Assembly (NCBI RefSeq): GCF_001428335.1
Contig: NZ_LMSG01000012.1
Coordinates: 317,136-381,135 of the forward strand
Direction of reading: 5' to 3'
DNA length: 64,000 nt
DNA from: Arthrobacter sp. Soil762
GTDB taxonomy: Bacteria > Actinomycetota > Actinomycetes > Actinomycetales > Micrococcaceae
Positions 44,275-52,486 of the stretch are shown here, piece after piece. A program made the translations under genes and the position numbers. The notes under the pieces were generated by a model. The model saw nothing but the letters and a program-made list of their open reading frames with translations. It was not told the DNA's origin and did no database searches. Every line of letters begins with the position of its first letter. Position 1 is the first letter of the stretch.

Positions 44275-45819
44275 ATGAACTCCCAGACCCCCACCCCCGA
44301 TGACGGCCAGCCCACGGAACCGCTCCCCCCACGCGACCGGGACCAGCCAACCGAACCCCTGCTGCCACCCTCGGCTGCTTCGCAGGACACACCCCCGGAC
44401 GCCGGTCCCTACGCCGGCCCGTATGCCGGCCCCTACGCAAGCCCGTCTCCGGGCCCGTACTCCAGCGCCAAAGCACCGGGCCAGTCCGGTGACTTCTTCA
44501 CCTGGGTCCGGAGCCACGGCATCCAGCGCGGACGCGACCGGTGGATCGGCGGTGTCTCCAGCGGCATCGCGCACCGGATGGGCATCGATCCGCTGATTGT
44601 CCGCGGCATCTTCATTGTCCTCACCCTCTTCGCCGGAATCGGCGTCCTGCTCTACGGCCTGGCCTGGGCATTCCTTCCCGAACCCGACGGGCGCATCCAC
44701 GTCCAGGAAGCCGGCGCCGGCCGCTGGTCCAGCGGCATGACAGGCGCCCTGATCACCACAGTGGTGGGACTCACCGGGCTGGGCGGCGGATTCTGGGGCT
44801 GGAGCCGCAACGGCTTTGGCGGATTCCTCTGGACCGTCTTCTGGGTGGGCGGCGCCATCTACTTCATCTACTACCTGACCCAACGCAGCAAGGCCCGGAA
44901 TGGAGCTCCCATGAACGCGACACCGCAGCCGGCCGGCGGAGACTCCGGTTACTCGGCCTCCTATCCCACAACCCCCTATGCCGCGCCGTTTGCGGCCACG
45001 GACTCTGCTTCGACCGGCACGGCCGGCACGTCCGGCAGCGCACCCTACCTTCCGGTCCCGCCGTCGAGCGTCAACCCGCCCTATGGCGGCGACACTTACG
45101 GCGGCGGCAGCTACGGTGGAGGCGGCAGCGACGGCGGTGCCTACGGCGGCTACCAGCCACCGCAGGGCCCGGCACGCGCACCCAAGGTCCGCCCCTCCGG
45201 CCCCGGCGCCCCGGCAGTAGCCATTACAGCCGGAACAGCACTCCTGGTGGGTGGAGGGCTCAAGGCCCTGGACGCCGGCAACGTGATCAACCTCGGTGAC
45301 GCCGCCAATGCGATCGTCTGGGCCAGTGGCGCAGCCGTCCTGGGCCTGGGCATCCTCATCGCGGGCCTTCGCGGCCGGACGTCCGGAATCCTCGGTTTCT
45401 TCGCCGTTGTTGCCCTGGTGATCGGCGGCATCTTCAACGTAGTGGGCAACGGCGACAGGGTCCGCTTCAGCCAGGTCGACTGGGCACCGACGAGCCAGCA
45501 GCAGGCGGCCGATGGCTTCAGCGTCACCGGCGGCCGGGGAACCGTTGACCTCACCCAATTGGCCGCTCACGCCCCGCTGGACTCAGACGTCGCGGTTCCC
45601 CTGGACATCACGGCGAGCAACGTCACCGTGATCCTCCCCAGCAACATTCCCGTGGACGTGAGGGCAGACATGACGCTGGGGAACCTCAACGAAGGCACCA
45701 ACCACCGGGGCGGCATTACCTCCCGGGAGTCCAGCTACAACACCGACAAGCCAGGCGGCCACCTGATCATCCGGATCGACGGCACCGTCAGCAACGTCAC
45801 CATCCAGGAAGGAAACTGA
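44275..45819 (+). CDS. PspC-domain membrane protein with LiaF-like C-terminus
   Basis: 514 residues. An N-terminal Pro/Thr/Tyr-rich cytoplasmic tail of about 75 residues is followed by a PspC domain (DRWIGGVSSGIAHRMGIDPL..., LAWAFLPEPDGRIHV), a membrane helix, a second Gly/Tyr/Ser-rich linker, three more helices near residues 310-390, and a C-terminal beta domain (FSVTGGRGTVDLTQL..., LDITASNVTVILPSNIPVDV) of the kind found in LiaF/YvqF. Such proteins act with LiaRS-type kinases in envelope stress. First of three genes in an operon. Confidence 0.85.
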   Translation: MNSQTPTPDDGQPTEPLPPRDRDQPTEPLLPPSAASQDTPPDAGPYAGPYAGPYASPSPGPYSSAKAPGQSGDFFTWVRSHGIQRGRDRWIGGVSSGIAHRMGIDPLIVRGIFIVLTLFAGIGVLLYGLAWAFLPEPDGRIHVQEAGAGRWSSGMTGALITTVVGLTGLGGGFWGWSRNGFGGFLWTVFWVGGAIYFIYYLTQRSKARNGAPMNATPQPAGGDSGYSASYPTTPYAAPFAATDSASTGTAGTSGSAPYLPVPPSSVNPPYGGDTYGGGSYGGGGSDGGAYGGYQPPQGPARAPKVRPSGPGAPAVAITAGTALLVGGGLKALDAGNVINLGDAANAIVWASGAAVLGLGILIAGLRGRTSGILGFFAVVALVIGGIFNVVGNGDRVRFSQVDWAPTSQQQAADGFSVTGGRGTVDLTQLAAHAPLDSDVAVPLDITASNVTVILPSNIPVDVRADMTLGNLNEGTNHRGGITSRESSYNTDKPGGHLIIRIDGTVSNVTIQEGN

Positions 45820-45820
45820 C

Positions 45821-46114
45821 ATGAGCAGCTTCGATCCGGCACCGGATTCATCTACCCCGCAAACCCCGACGACGGCCGGCCACCCCGGAGCCGACGCCCC
45901 ACAGCAGCCATCCGCCCGCGTGGGCACCATAGTTTGGGGCCTCATCGTGATGGCGCTGGCCGCTCTGATCATCATCGCCCAGTTGGGTGTGGTGACCCTG
46001 AACGGCACCTACGTACTGATCGGCCTTATGATCGGCGCTGGCGCCGCGCTGGTGATCGGCGGGCTGCTTTCGGCCAGAAAGCGTGACAACGAAGCCACAA
46101 CAGGGAAGTCTTGA
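45821..46114 (+). CDS. small two-helix membrane protein
   Basis: 97 residues: a Pro/Thr/Ala-rich N-terminus of about 33 residues, then two hydrophobic helices (VGTIVWGLIVMALAALIIIA and YVLIGLMIGAGAALVIGGLL) and a short basic tail. It starts one base after the PspC gene and 3 bp before the next, so it is an operon partner. No named domain recognised. Confidence 0.8.
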   Translation: MSSFDPAPDSSTPQTPTTAGHPGADAPQQPSARVGTIVWGLIVMALAALIIIAQLGVVTLNGTYVLIGLMIGAGAALVIGGLLSARKRDNEATTGKS

Positions 46115-46117
46115 ACC

Positions 46118-46369
46118 ATGGACAAGTTCTTCAGCATCGTCAGGGGCTTCGGCCTGAAACGTGGACCCCAACGCTGGCTGGGAGGTGTGTGCGGCGGCAT
46201 TGCGGCAAAGCTCAACGTGGATGTGGCATTCGTCCGGATCGCTTTCCTGGTCTTCTGCCTCCTCCCCGGCCCCGCCGTCGTCCTCTACATCGCAGCGTGG
46301 CTGGTCCTTCCTGACCAGCAGAACTCCATCCCACTGCAGAAATTCCTGGACCGCCGCTCCATCAGCTGA
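46118..46369 (+). CDS. short PspC-domain protein
   Basis: 83 residues consisting of essentially a single PspC domain (RWLGGVCGGIAAKLNVDVAF, then LPGPAVVLYIAAWLVLPDQ). Such small PspC proteins are often membrane-bound toxin-like or stress-signalling partners. It is the last gene of the operon, followed by a strong terminator. Confidence 0.88.
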   Translation: MDKFFSIVRGFGLKRGPQRWLGGVCGGIAAKLNVDVAFVRIAFLVFCLLPGPAVVLYIAAWLVLPDQQNSIPLQKFLDRRSIS

Positions 46370-46386
46370 CCTCAGGCAGGAACCGC

Positions 46387-46428
46387 AAGGCCCCCGCTCC
46401 CCGGAATCGTTCCGGGAGCGGGGGCCTT
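46387..46428 (+). terminator. terminator of the PspC operon
   Basis: Stem AAGGCCCCCGCTCCCCGGAA / TTCCGGGAGCGGGGGCCTT with a 3-base loop and one bulged C, 17 bp past the stop. Followed by TCTGCTGTCCTT. Confidence 0.85.
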
Positions 46429-46438
46429 TCTGCTGTCC

Positions 46439-46501
46439 TTGTCCACCGGCCGGTGGACAACAGGTTCAACCGGCCGGTGGACAACAGGTTCAACCGGCCG
46501 G
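46439..46501. promoter_or_regulatory. operator-like palindrome and 24-bp tandem repeats
   Basis: A perfect 22-bp palindrome TTGTCCACCGG / CCGGTGGACAA (46439-46460) leads into two exact 24-bp tandem units starting CCGGCCGGTGGACAACAGG (46446-46469, 46470-46493) and a third partial unit. They lie directly upstream of the ABC ATPase start. Multiple half-sites suggest cooperative binding of a dimeric repressor; no regulator gene is adjacent. Confidence 0.6.
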
Positions 46502-46540
46502 GCCTGTTTGCCGGCACTCCGGGACTGCAACGCTGGAAGC

Positions 46541-47569
46541 ATGAACACCTCCCTCATCCCCGGGCAGCGGCAATCCCCTGATGCCATCACCGTGCGCGGC
46601 CTCAACAAAATGTACGGCCTGCCCAAAGGCGGGACCCTCACGGCCGTGGACCAGCTGGACCTCACCATCCGTGCCGGCGAAACCTACGCCCTCCTGGGCC
46701 CCAACGGCGCCGGCAAGTCCACCACCATCGAGATCCTGGAAGGCCACCGGAAACCTGACAGCGGCGAGGTCATGGTTCTGGGAACGCGTCCCTGGAAGGC
46801 CCCGTCCTTCCGCGCCCGGATCGGCATTGTGCTCCAGGAGGCCACAGACTCCGGGGAACTCAGGGTTTCAGAGGCCCTGCGGTCACTGGCTGCCTGTTTC
46901 CCGGCGCCCCGGCCGGTGGACGAGGTCATTGAGGCCGTGGGGCTCGGGGGCAAGGGCGGCGTCCGCATCTCAACCCTTTCGGGCGGCCAGCGGCGAAGGC
47001 TGGACGTGGCGCTGGGGGTCATCGGCAACCCGGAAGTCCTGTTCCTGGACGAACCCACCACAGGCTTCGATCCGGAGGCCCGGCGCCAGTTCTGGGACCT
47101 CATCCGCCAGCTGAGCAGCGGCGGCACCACCATTGTCCTCACCACGCACTACCTGGACGAGGCCGAGCAGCTGGCGGGCCGGATCGGCGTCATCAACCAC
47201 GGGCGGCTGATCGCCGAAGGCAGCCCGCAGGAGATCGGCGGCCCGGGCTTCCGGGTTCCCCGCGTCCGGTGGCGGGATGGCTCCGGCCTTCGGGAAGTGG
47301 TGACCGAGCAGCCGGCTTCCCTGGTCGCGTCGCTGTCCGACGGCGGCGCGATAGAGCCGGCGGAGCTCGCCGTCGTCCGTCCCAGCCTCGAGGACATCTA
47401 CCTCCAGCTCATCGGCGCCGAACCCTCTGCCGTGCATCCATCCCGCCCGCCACCGACCGTCCGGCCTGGCGCCCATCAGTCCTGCGCCTGGGGCTTGGCC
47501 GGGTCCTGCTGGAGATCAAACTATTTAACCGTGACGTGCTATCTCTGGTCCTGTTCTTCCCGATCCTGA
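46541..47569 (+). CDS. ABC transporter ATPase (C-terminus runs out of frame)
   Basis: Drug-export-type ABC ATPase. Walker A LGPNGAGKSTT, signature LSGGQRRRLDVALG and Walker B VLFLDEPTTGFDPEARR are intact. The normal protein ends near LEDIYLQLIGAEPS. The remaining roughly 45 residues read the permease sequence in the wrong frame and stop at 47569, so the natural stop (and the permease start) have been lost. ATG 46541 is used; upstream in-frame codons are the tandem repeats. The ATPase itself could be functional, but its permease is broken. Confidence 0.8.
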   Translation: MNTSLIPGQRQSPDAITVRGLNKMYGLPKGGTLTAVDQLDLTIRAGETYALLGPNGAGKSTTIEILEGHRKPDSGEVMVLGTRPWKAPSFRARIGIVLQEATDSGELRVSEALRSLAACFPAPRPVDEVIEAVGLGGKGGVRISTLSGGQRRRLDVALGVIGNPEVLFLDEPTTGFDPEARRQFWDLIRQLSSGGTTIVLTTHYLDEAEQLAGRIGVINHGRLIAEGSPQEIGGPGFRVPRVRWRDGSGLREVVTEQPASLVASLSDGGAIEPAELAVVRPSLEDIYLQLIGAEPSAVHPSRPPPTVRPGAHQSCAWGLAGSCWRSNYLTVTCYLWSCSSRS

Positions 47570-48478
47570 TGATGTCCCTGTTTTGGAACTGTGTTCGGTG
47601 ATGAGCCGGTCTTCGGAGCCGGCCCGGACGGTCAGGGCGGCATCACCCCGGCGCACTACTATCTGCCCGGTATGCTTGCGCTGAGCACCATCCTGAGCGG
47701 GTTCCAGAACCTGGGCACCCACGTGGCCACCGAGCGTTTCAACGGCACGGTGAAGCGGCTGGCCGGTACGCCATTGCCCGCAGCTTCGTACTTCATCGGG
47801 AAGACAGGCCAGACGCTCTACCTGATCGTGGCCCAGACTGTTCTCCTGCTGCTCGCGGCAGCCGTCCTGTTCGACGTCCCGCTGCCCCGGGACGCCGGGC
47901 AGTGGGGCCTGGTGGCGCTGCTGATGGTCCTGGCCACGGCAGCCTGGGCCACCGTGGCCATCGCGTTCACCGCTTTGCCCAAGTCGGCACAAAGCGCGTC
48001 CACGCTGGCGGTCCTGCCCGTACTACTGGCGGCACTGAAGCGGCTGCCGGATACCCTGCACCTGGACAGCCTCCGGCTGACCGTGGAGCTGCCCGACAGC
48101 CTGCCCCCGCTGCCGTCCACGCAGCAGGTGGCGCTGCTCCGGACAGCCCAGGAGGCACTCAACAACGTCCGCAGGCATTCCGGAGCCACGGCCGCGAAGG
48201 TACTGATGGATATCCCTGCCGGCGGCCCGCCGCTGCTCCGGCTGACCGTCACGGACAACGGGCAGGGTTTTGAAGTCTCGGCGGATCGCCAGGGATTCGG
48301 CCTGAAGTCGATGGCTGCCCGGCTGGACGAAATCGGTGGCCGGCTCCAGCTCACTTCCGCGCCGGGCGCCACCCGGCTGGTGGCGGTGGTCCCCACCGAG
48401 GCCCTCGGGCCCGGCGGCACGGACGCCGAGCCAGGGACCCGCGGTACGGACGCACCCCTGGCCGGAGCCGTGACATGA
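47467..48478 (+). pseudogene. ABC-2 permease N-terminal half fused to histidine kinase C-terminal half, with frameshift
   Basis: In one frame (from about 47467) lies a permease N-terminus, RPSVLRLGLGRVLLEIKLFN, then FFPILMMSLF, ending at a stop just after a TTTT run at 47580-47584. Removing one T restores the frame into FGDEPVFGAG..., and the ABC-2 membrane part (LAGTPLPAASYFIGKTGQTL, five or so helices) continues to about 48020. It then passes in frame into a kinase: N-box LLRTAQEALNNVRRHS, G1 VTDNGQGFEV, G2 GFGLKSMAARL. The C-half of the permease and the kinase sensor/HisKA part are missing. No start codon with a ribosome site is seen for the first part. A GTG at 47591 could start a 295-residue fusion. 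Confidence 0.75.
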
Positions 48479-49011
48479 GCCTCCCGGAAACTGTGACTGT
48501 TGTCCTCGCCGATGACCACCCCGTGGTCCGGAGCGGCCTTGCTGCGCTGATGGACCTGCGGATGCCCATCCTTGACGGCGCCGGCGCCACCGCGCAGATC
48601 CGGGACCGGTTTCCTGACACCAAGGTGCTGGTGCTGACCACGTACGACGACGACTCCGACATCATGCACGCCGTGGAGTCCGGGGCGGTGGGCTATCTCC
48701 TGAAGGACACCGCCGGGGACCGCATCATCAAGGCCGTGCGCGCTGCAGCACGCGGTGAGACGGTTCTCGCCCCGCCGGTGGCGGCACGCCTGGTCTCGCG
48801 GCTGCGCGCGCCTGAACTGCCGCGGCTGACGGCCCGGGAGGTGGAGGTCCTCCGCTGCGTGGCACAGGGATTGAGCAATCCCCAGGTGGCCACGGCGCTC
48901 CACATTGCCGATGCGACGGTCAAGACCCACCTGCTGCGGGTCTTCAACAAACTCGATGTGGACGACAGGACCCGTGCCGTGGTCCTTGCCATGGAACGGG
49001 GTCTTTTGTAA
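48475..49011 (+). pseudogene. LuxR-family response regulator with a deletion in the receiver
   Basis: 178 residues; family members have about 210. The acidic pair (LADDHPVVRSGLAAL) runs straight into MDLRMPILDG, so roughly 30-35 residues (alpha1 end to beta3) are missing in frame. The phospho-acceptor Asp in MDLRMP, the rest of the receiver (TTYDDDSDIMHAVESGAVGYLLKD) and the LuxR domain (LTAREVEVLRCVAQGLSNPQ, TVKTHLLRVFNKL) are intact. It overlaps the fused gene by 4 bp. DNA binding may persist; phospho-control should not. Confidence 0.75.
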
Positions 49012-49016
49012 CCGGT

Positions 49017-49047
49017 TTGTGTCGTACCCCACACCGACCACTAGAAT
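49017..49047 (+). promoter_or_regulatory. candidate pfkA promoter
   Basis: TTGTGT at 49017-49022 and TAGAAT at 49042-49047 with a 19-bp spacer, 62 bp before the pfkA start. The spacer is longer than optimal, so this is a suggestion only. Confidence 0.4.
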
Positions 49048-49109
49048 CTAGGGTGAGCTCAGCGTGGCGCTCTGCCTGTAAACCTTCACACCAGGATTTG
49101 AGCCGAGAC

Positions 49110-50135
49110 ATGAAAATTGGAATTCTTACCAGCGGTGGCGACTGCCCCGGACTGAACGCTGTCATCCGCGGTGCCGTCCTCAAGGGCATCGCCATCCACG
49201 GCCACGAATTCGTGGGGTTCCTGGACGGCTGGCGGGGTGTCGTCGAAGGCGACATCATCGACATCCCCCGCAGCATGGTCCGCGGCATCGCCAAGCAGGG
49301 CGGCACCATCCTGGGCACCTCCCGCACCAACCCCTTTGAAAACGGCGGCGGGCCGGAGGTCATCAAGGCCCACATGGACCGCCTCGGCATCGACGCCATC
49401 ATCGCGATAGGCGGCGAAGGGACCCTCGCGGCCGCGAAACGCCTTACCGACGTCGGTCTCAAGATCGTGGGTGTCCCCAAGACCGTGGACAACGATCTTG
49501 ACGCCACCGACTACACCTTCGGTTTTGATACGGCGGTCCAGATCGCCACCGAGGCCATCGACCGGCTCCGGACCACGGGCGAGTCCCACCACCGCTGCAT
49601 GATCGCCGAGGTCATGGGCCGCCATGTGGGCTGGATTGCCCTGCACGCCGGCATGGCCGCCGGCGCCCACGCCATCCTGATCCCCGAGCAGAAGGTCAGC
49701 ATCGAGCAGATCACCGAATGGGTCCAGGAAGCCCACGACCGTGGCCGCGCCCCGCTGATTGTTGTGGCCGAGGGCTTTGTTCCGGACCACATGGAATCCC
49801 CCCACTCCGAGCGCGGCCTGGACACGTTCGGCCGGCCCCGGCTGGGCGGCATCGCCGACCGGCTCGCCCCCGAGATCGAAAAGCGCACGGGCATCGAGAC
49901 CCGCGCCACGATCCTGGGGCACATCCAGCGCGGCGGCGTCCCCTCAGCCTTCGACCGTGTCCTCGCCACCCGCCTGGGCATGGCCGCCATCGACTCCGTG
50001 GTGGAGGGCTACTGGGGCACCATGGTGGCGCTCAAGGGCACCGACATTGAACACGTGAGCTTCGACAAGGCCCTGGGCCAGCTGAAGACCGTCCCGCAGA
50101 ACCGCTACGACGAGGCTGCGGTCCTGTTCGGCTAA
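49110..50135 (+). CDS. pfkA: 6-phosphofructokinase
   Basis: Commits fructose-6-phosphate to glycolysis; 341 residues. Nucleotide site SGGDCPGLNAVIRG, GGEGTLAAAKRL, catalytic VPKTVDNDLDATDYTFGFDTA, substrate site EVMGRHVGWIA, and C-terminal ILGHIQRGGVPSAFDR. The glycine after GGE (E. coli position 104) points to ATP rather than pyrophosphate use, and the Lys in VPKTVDND (position 124) is the type seen in actinobacterial group III enzymes. Monocistronic. Confidence 0.95.
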   Translation: MKIGILTSGGDCPGLNAVIRGAVLKGIAIHGHEFVGFLDGWRGVVEGDIIDIPRSMVRGIAKQGGTILGTSRTNPFENGGGPEVIKAHMDRLGIDAIIAIGGEGTLAAAKRLTDVGLKIVGVPKTVDNDLDATDYTFGFDTAVQIATEAIDRLRTTGESHHRCMIAEVMGRHVGWIALHAGMAAGAHAILIPEQKVSIEQITEWVQEAHDRGRAPLIVVAEGFVPDHMESPHSERGLDTFGRPRLGGIADRLAPEIEKRTGIETRATILGHIQRGGVPSAFDRVLATRLGMAAIDSVVEGYWGTMVALKGTDIEHVSFDKALGQLKTVPQNRYDEAAVLFG

Positions 50136-50143
50136 ACCCGATC

Positions 50144-50201
50144 AGCGCGAACGGACGCTTGAGGCCCCTCCGCTGTGGGGCCTCAAGTGTCCGTTCGCGC
50201 T
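50144..50201. repeat. 58-bp palindrome after pfkA
   Basis: Arms 50144-50168 (AGCGCGAACGGACGCTTGAG...) and 50177-50201 are 25 bp with one mismatch and an 8-base loop. It starts 9 bp past the pfkA stop. It could terminate pfkA transcription, but no T-run follows; its size and symmetry resemble the other intergenic palindromes in the window, with a different sequence. Confidence 0.8.
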
Positions 50202-50226
50202 TCCCTGTGCTGGGTAGGCTGGGGAT

Positions 50227-50943
50227 ATGACTCTTGACCCCGGTTCCGCCGCCATCATCCAGCTCGCTTGGGCCCGGCATTTGGGGCTCGACGACGGCGC
50301 TTTCGCTGCGTCTCTGACTTCCGGCGAGCGTATGGTCAGGGCCGACGACGCTGCAGAGACTGTGGAGTTCGTCAGGCTGTTCGGCAGCTCGGCACTGGTG
50401 GGGCCCCAATGGGTCATTGACGCCGCCGCCGCAATTCCGGACGAGGAGATGGCGCATCATGTGACCCTCCTGACCCTGACGCGGTCCCATGGAGGCCACG
50501 GCCTGGGCTCGGCGGCGTTGTTCTTCGCCGACGACCTGCCCCTGCGCCAGCCTTCCGAAGAGCTGACCGTGTCCCACGGAAACCCGGAGGCGATCGAGCT
50601 CGAAGGCCTGTGCCCGCCGGACGACGTCAACGAAGTGCACCTGTCAGAACTCGAAAACCGCTACACGATCCTCCACGAGGTGGACGGGCTGCGTGTTCCG
50701 GTGGCCTGCGGCGCCTACGGGGAATGGGAAGGACTTCTCGCGCAGATGGGGGTCCTGGTGGACCCCGAGTGGCGGCGCCGCGGACTGGGATCCGTGGCCG
50801 CATCGATCGCTGCCCACGAGGCCCTCGCGGCGGGCCTCATCGTCCAGTGGCGTGCCGAAGTCAGCAACACCGGCGCCGTGGCCCTGGCGCGGCAGCTGGG
50901 CCTGTCCACCGGCGGCATCCAGACCAGCGTGCACCTGGGCTGA
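50227..50943 (+). CDS. GNAT family N-acetyltransferase
   Basis: 238 residues. The C-terminal half is a GNAT domain with the acetyl-CoA loop VDPEWRRRGLGSVAASIAA followed by WRAEVSNTGAVALARQLG. The N-terminal half (about 130 residues) is less typical and may be the acceptor-binding part. Neighbour to the pfkA gene without an operon link. Substrate unknown. Confidence 0.8.
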   Translation: MTLDPGSAAIIQLAWARHLGLDDGAFAASLTSGERMVRADDAAETVEFVRLFGSSALVGPQWVIDAAAAIPDEEMAHHVTLLTLTRSHGGHGLGSAALFFADDLPLRQPSEELTVSHGNPEAIELEGLCPPDDVNEVHLSELENRYTILHEVDGLRVPVACGAYGEWEGLLAQMGVLVDPEWRRRGLGSVAASIAAHEALAAGLIVQWRAEVSNTGAVALARQLGLSTGGIQTSVHLG

Positions 50944-50980
50944 CGCCGTCTAGGACGGCTGCCCACTTTTGGGACGCTGC

Positions 50981-52483
50981 CTAGGACGCCCGGGTGGCAC
51001 CCTCTACGGCCGGAGCCGCCGGCTGACCGCCCCAGCCCGCTGCTACCTTGGGCTTGGCGAAGAACAGTGCCACGGCTGCGCCCACCAGGATCATACCGGC
51101 AGGAAGCAGGATGGACTGTCCCATCGCCGTCGAGAATCCCTCATGGAGCGCCTCAGGCAACAGTCCGGAGAATTCCATTCCGCCGGACCCGGGACCTTGC
51201 GCGGGAAGCTCCGCGGCCAGGCGCGCCTGGATGAGCACGGCGATGGCCGCGCTGCCCAATACCGCGCCGATCTGGCGGGTGGTGTTGTAGACCCCGGAAC
51301 CTGCCCCGGCCTGACGCGGGGGCAGGTTGCGCGTGGCCGTGGAGCTCAGGGGCGCCCAGATGCCGGCATTCGCGAACCCCAGGACAGCACTGGGCAGGAG
51401 GAAGAGCAGGATGGGGGTATCCGGGTGCATCAGGGCAGAGTTCCAGAACAGCGCCACGGCCATCAGGACCAGCCCGCCGGCAGTGATGTACTTCGGATCG
51501 ACCCGGTCGATGATTTTGCCCACCACGGGCGCCAGTCCACCGGAGATGAGGGCCATGGGAACCATCATGAGCGCCGATTCGGTGGGCGTCATGCCCCGCA
51601 CCAGCTGGTAGTAGAAAATGAGCGGCAGCGCGAAGGCGGTCACGGTGAAGCCAACGGTGGTGATCCCGATGTTTGCCAGGGAAAAATTGCGGTCCCGGAA
51701 CAGGCCCAGCGGCAGCAGGGGCTCGCCCTTGTTGAAGCGCTGCCAGAGTATGAACGCCCCAAGCACCAGCAGGCCGGAGATGATAAGACCCCAGACGCTG
51801 ACGGGGCCCACGATGGTCCCCCAGTTGTAGGTCTCGCCTTCCTGGATGCCGAACACCAGGAGGAAGAGCCCGACGGCGCTGAGCAGCACGCCGGGGATGT
51901 CGAACTTATGGGAGTGCGTGCTGAGGGTGGGGACGAACCGCCAGGCGAGGATAAATCCAACGATGCCGACCGGCACGTTGATGAAGAAGATCCATTCCCA
52001 GCCGAGGCTGTCCACGAGCAGGCCGCCCAGGATTGGTCCCACCAGCGTGGCCAGGCCCGCAGTGGCGCCCCACAGGCCCATGGCGGCCCCCCTGCGGTCC
52101 GGCGGGAAGATCCTGGTGATTACCGCCATGGTCTGCGGCGTCATGATGGCGGCACCCAGACCCTGGAAGATCCGTGCGGTGATCAGCGTCTGGACGTCAC
52201 CGGCCAGTCCGCACCAGAGGGAGGCGAGCGTGAACACCACGAGGCCGGAGAGGTAGAGCTTCTTGGGTCCGAAGCGGTCGCCGAGCCGGCCAGTGATCAG
52301 CAGCGGCACGGCGTAGGCCAGCAGGTAGGCGCTGGTCACCCAAATCACGGCGTTGATGTCCGTTCCCAGTCCCTCCATGATGCTGGGGTTGGCCACCGAA
52401 ACAATGGTGGTGTCGATCAGGATCATAAAGAACCCGATGACCAGGGACCAGAGGGCTGGCCAAGGCCGCGCTACATTTTCCAA
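50981..52483 (-). CDS. MFS multidrug exporter, DHA2 (14-helix) type
   Basis: 500 residues with about 14 membrane helices. Early signature LIDTTIVSVANPSIM, motif A GRLGDRFGPKK, and motif C in LVGPILGGLLVDSLGWEWIF match EmrB/QacA-type drug:H+ antiporters. It begins 3 bp after the ankyrin gene, so they are cotranscribed. No regulator adjoins it. Confidence 0.92.
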   Translation of the reverse strand: MENVARPWPALWSLVIGFFMILIDTTIVSVANPSIMEGLGTDINAVIWVTSAYLLAYAVPLLITGRLGDRFGPKKLYLSGLVVFTLASLWCGLAGDVQTLITARIFQGLGAAIMTPQTMAVITRIFPPDRRGAAMGLWGATAGLATLVGPILGGLLVDSLGWEWIFFINVPVGIVGFILAWRFVPTLSTHSHKFDIPGVLLSAVGLFLLVFGIQEGETYNWGTIVGPVSVWGLIISGLLVLGAFILWQRFNKGEPLLPLGLFRDRNFSLANIGITTVGFTVTAFALPLIFYYQLVRGMTPTESALMMVPMALISGGLAPVVGKIIDRVDPKYITAGGLVLMAVALFWNSALMHPDTPILLFLLPSAVLGFANAGIWAPLSSTATRNLPPRQAGAGSGVYNTTRQIGAVLGSAAIAVLIQARLAAELPAQGPGSGGMEFSGLLPEALHEGFSTAMGQSILLPAGMILVGAAVALFFAKPKVAAGWGGQPAAPAVEGATRAS

Positions 52484-52486
52484 GCC

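Noticed and set aside
46439..46540. Extension of the ABC ATPase N-terminus upstream to 46439
   Set aside because: The added residues are a translation of the tandem DNA repeat (STGRWTTG units) and are not ATPase-like; the site is better explained as an operator.
47580..47584. Permease frameshift explained solely as a sequencing error in a T-run
   Set aside because: A homopolymer error is possible for this one site, but it cannot explain the lost ATPase/permease boundary, the permease-kinase fusion and the shortened receiver in the same locus.
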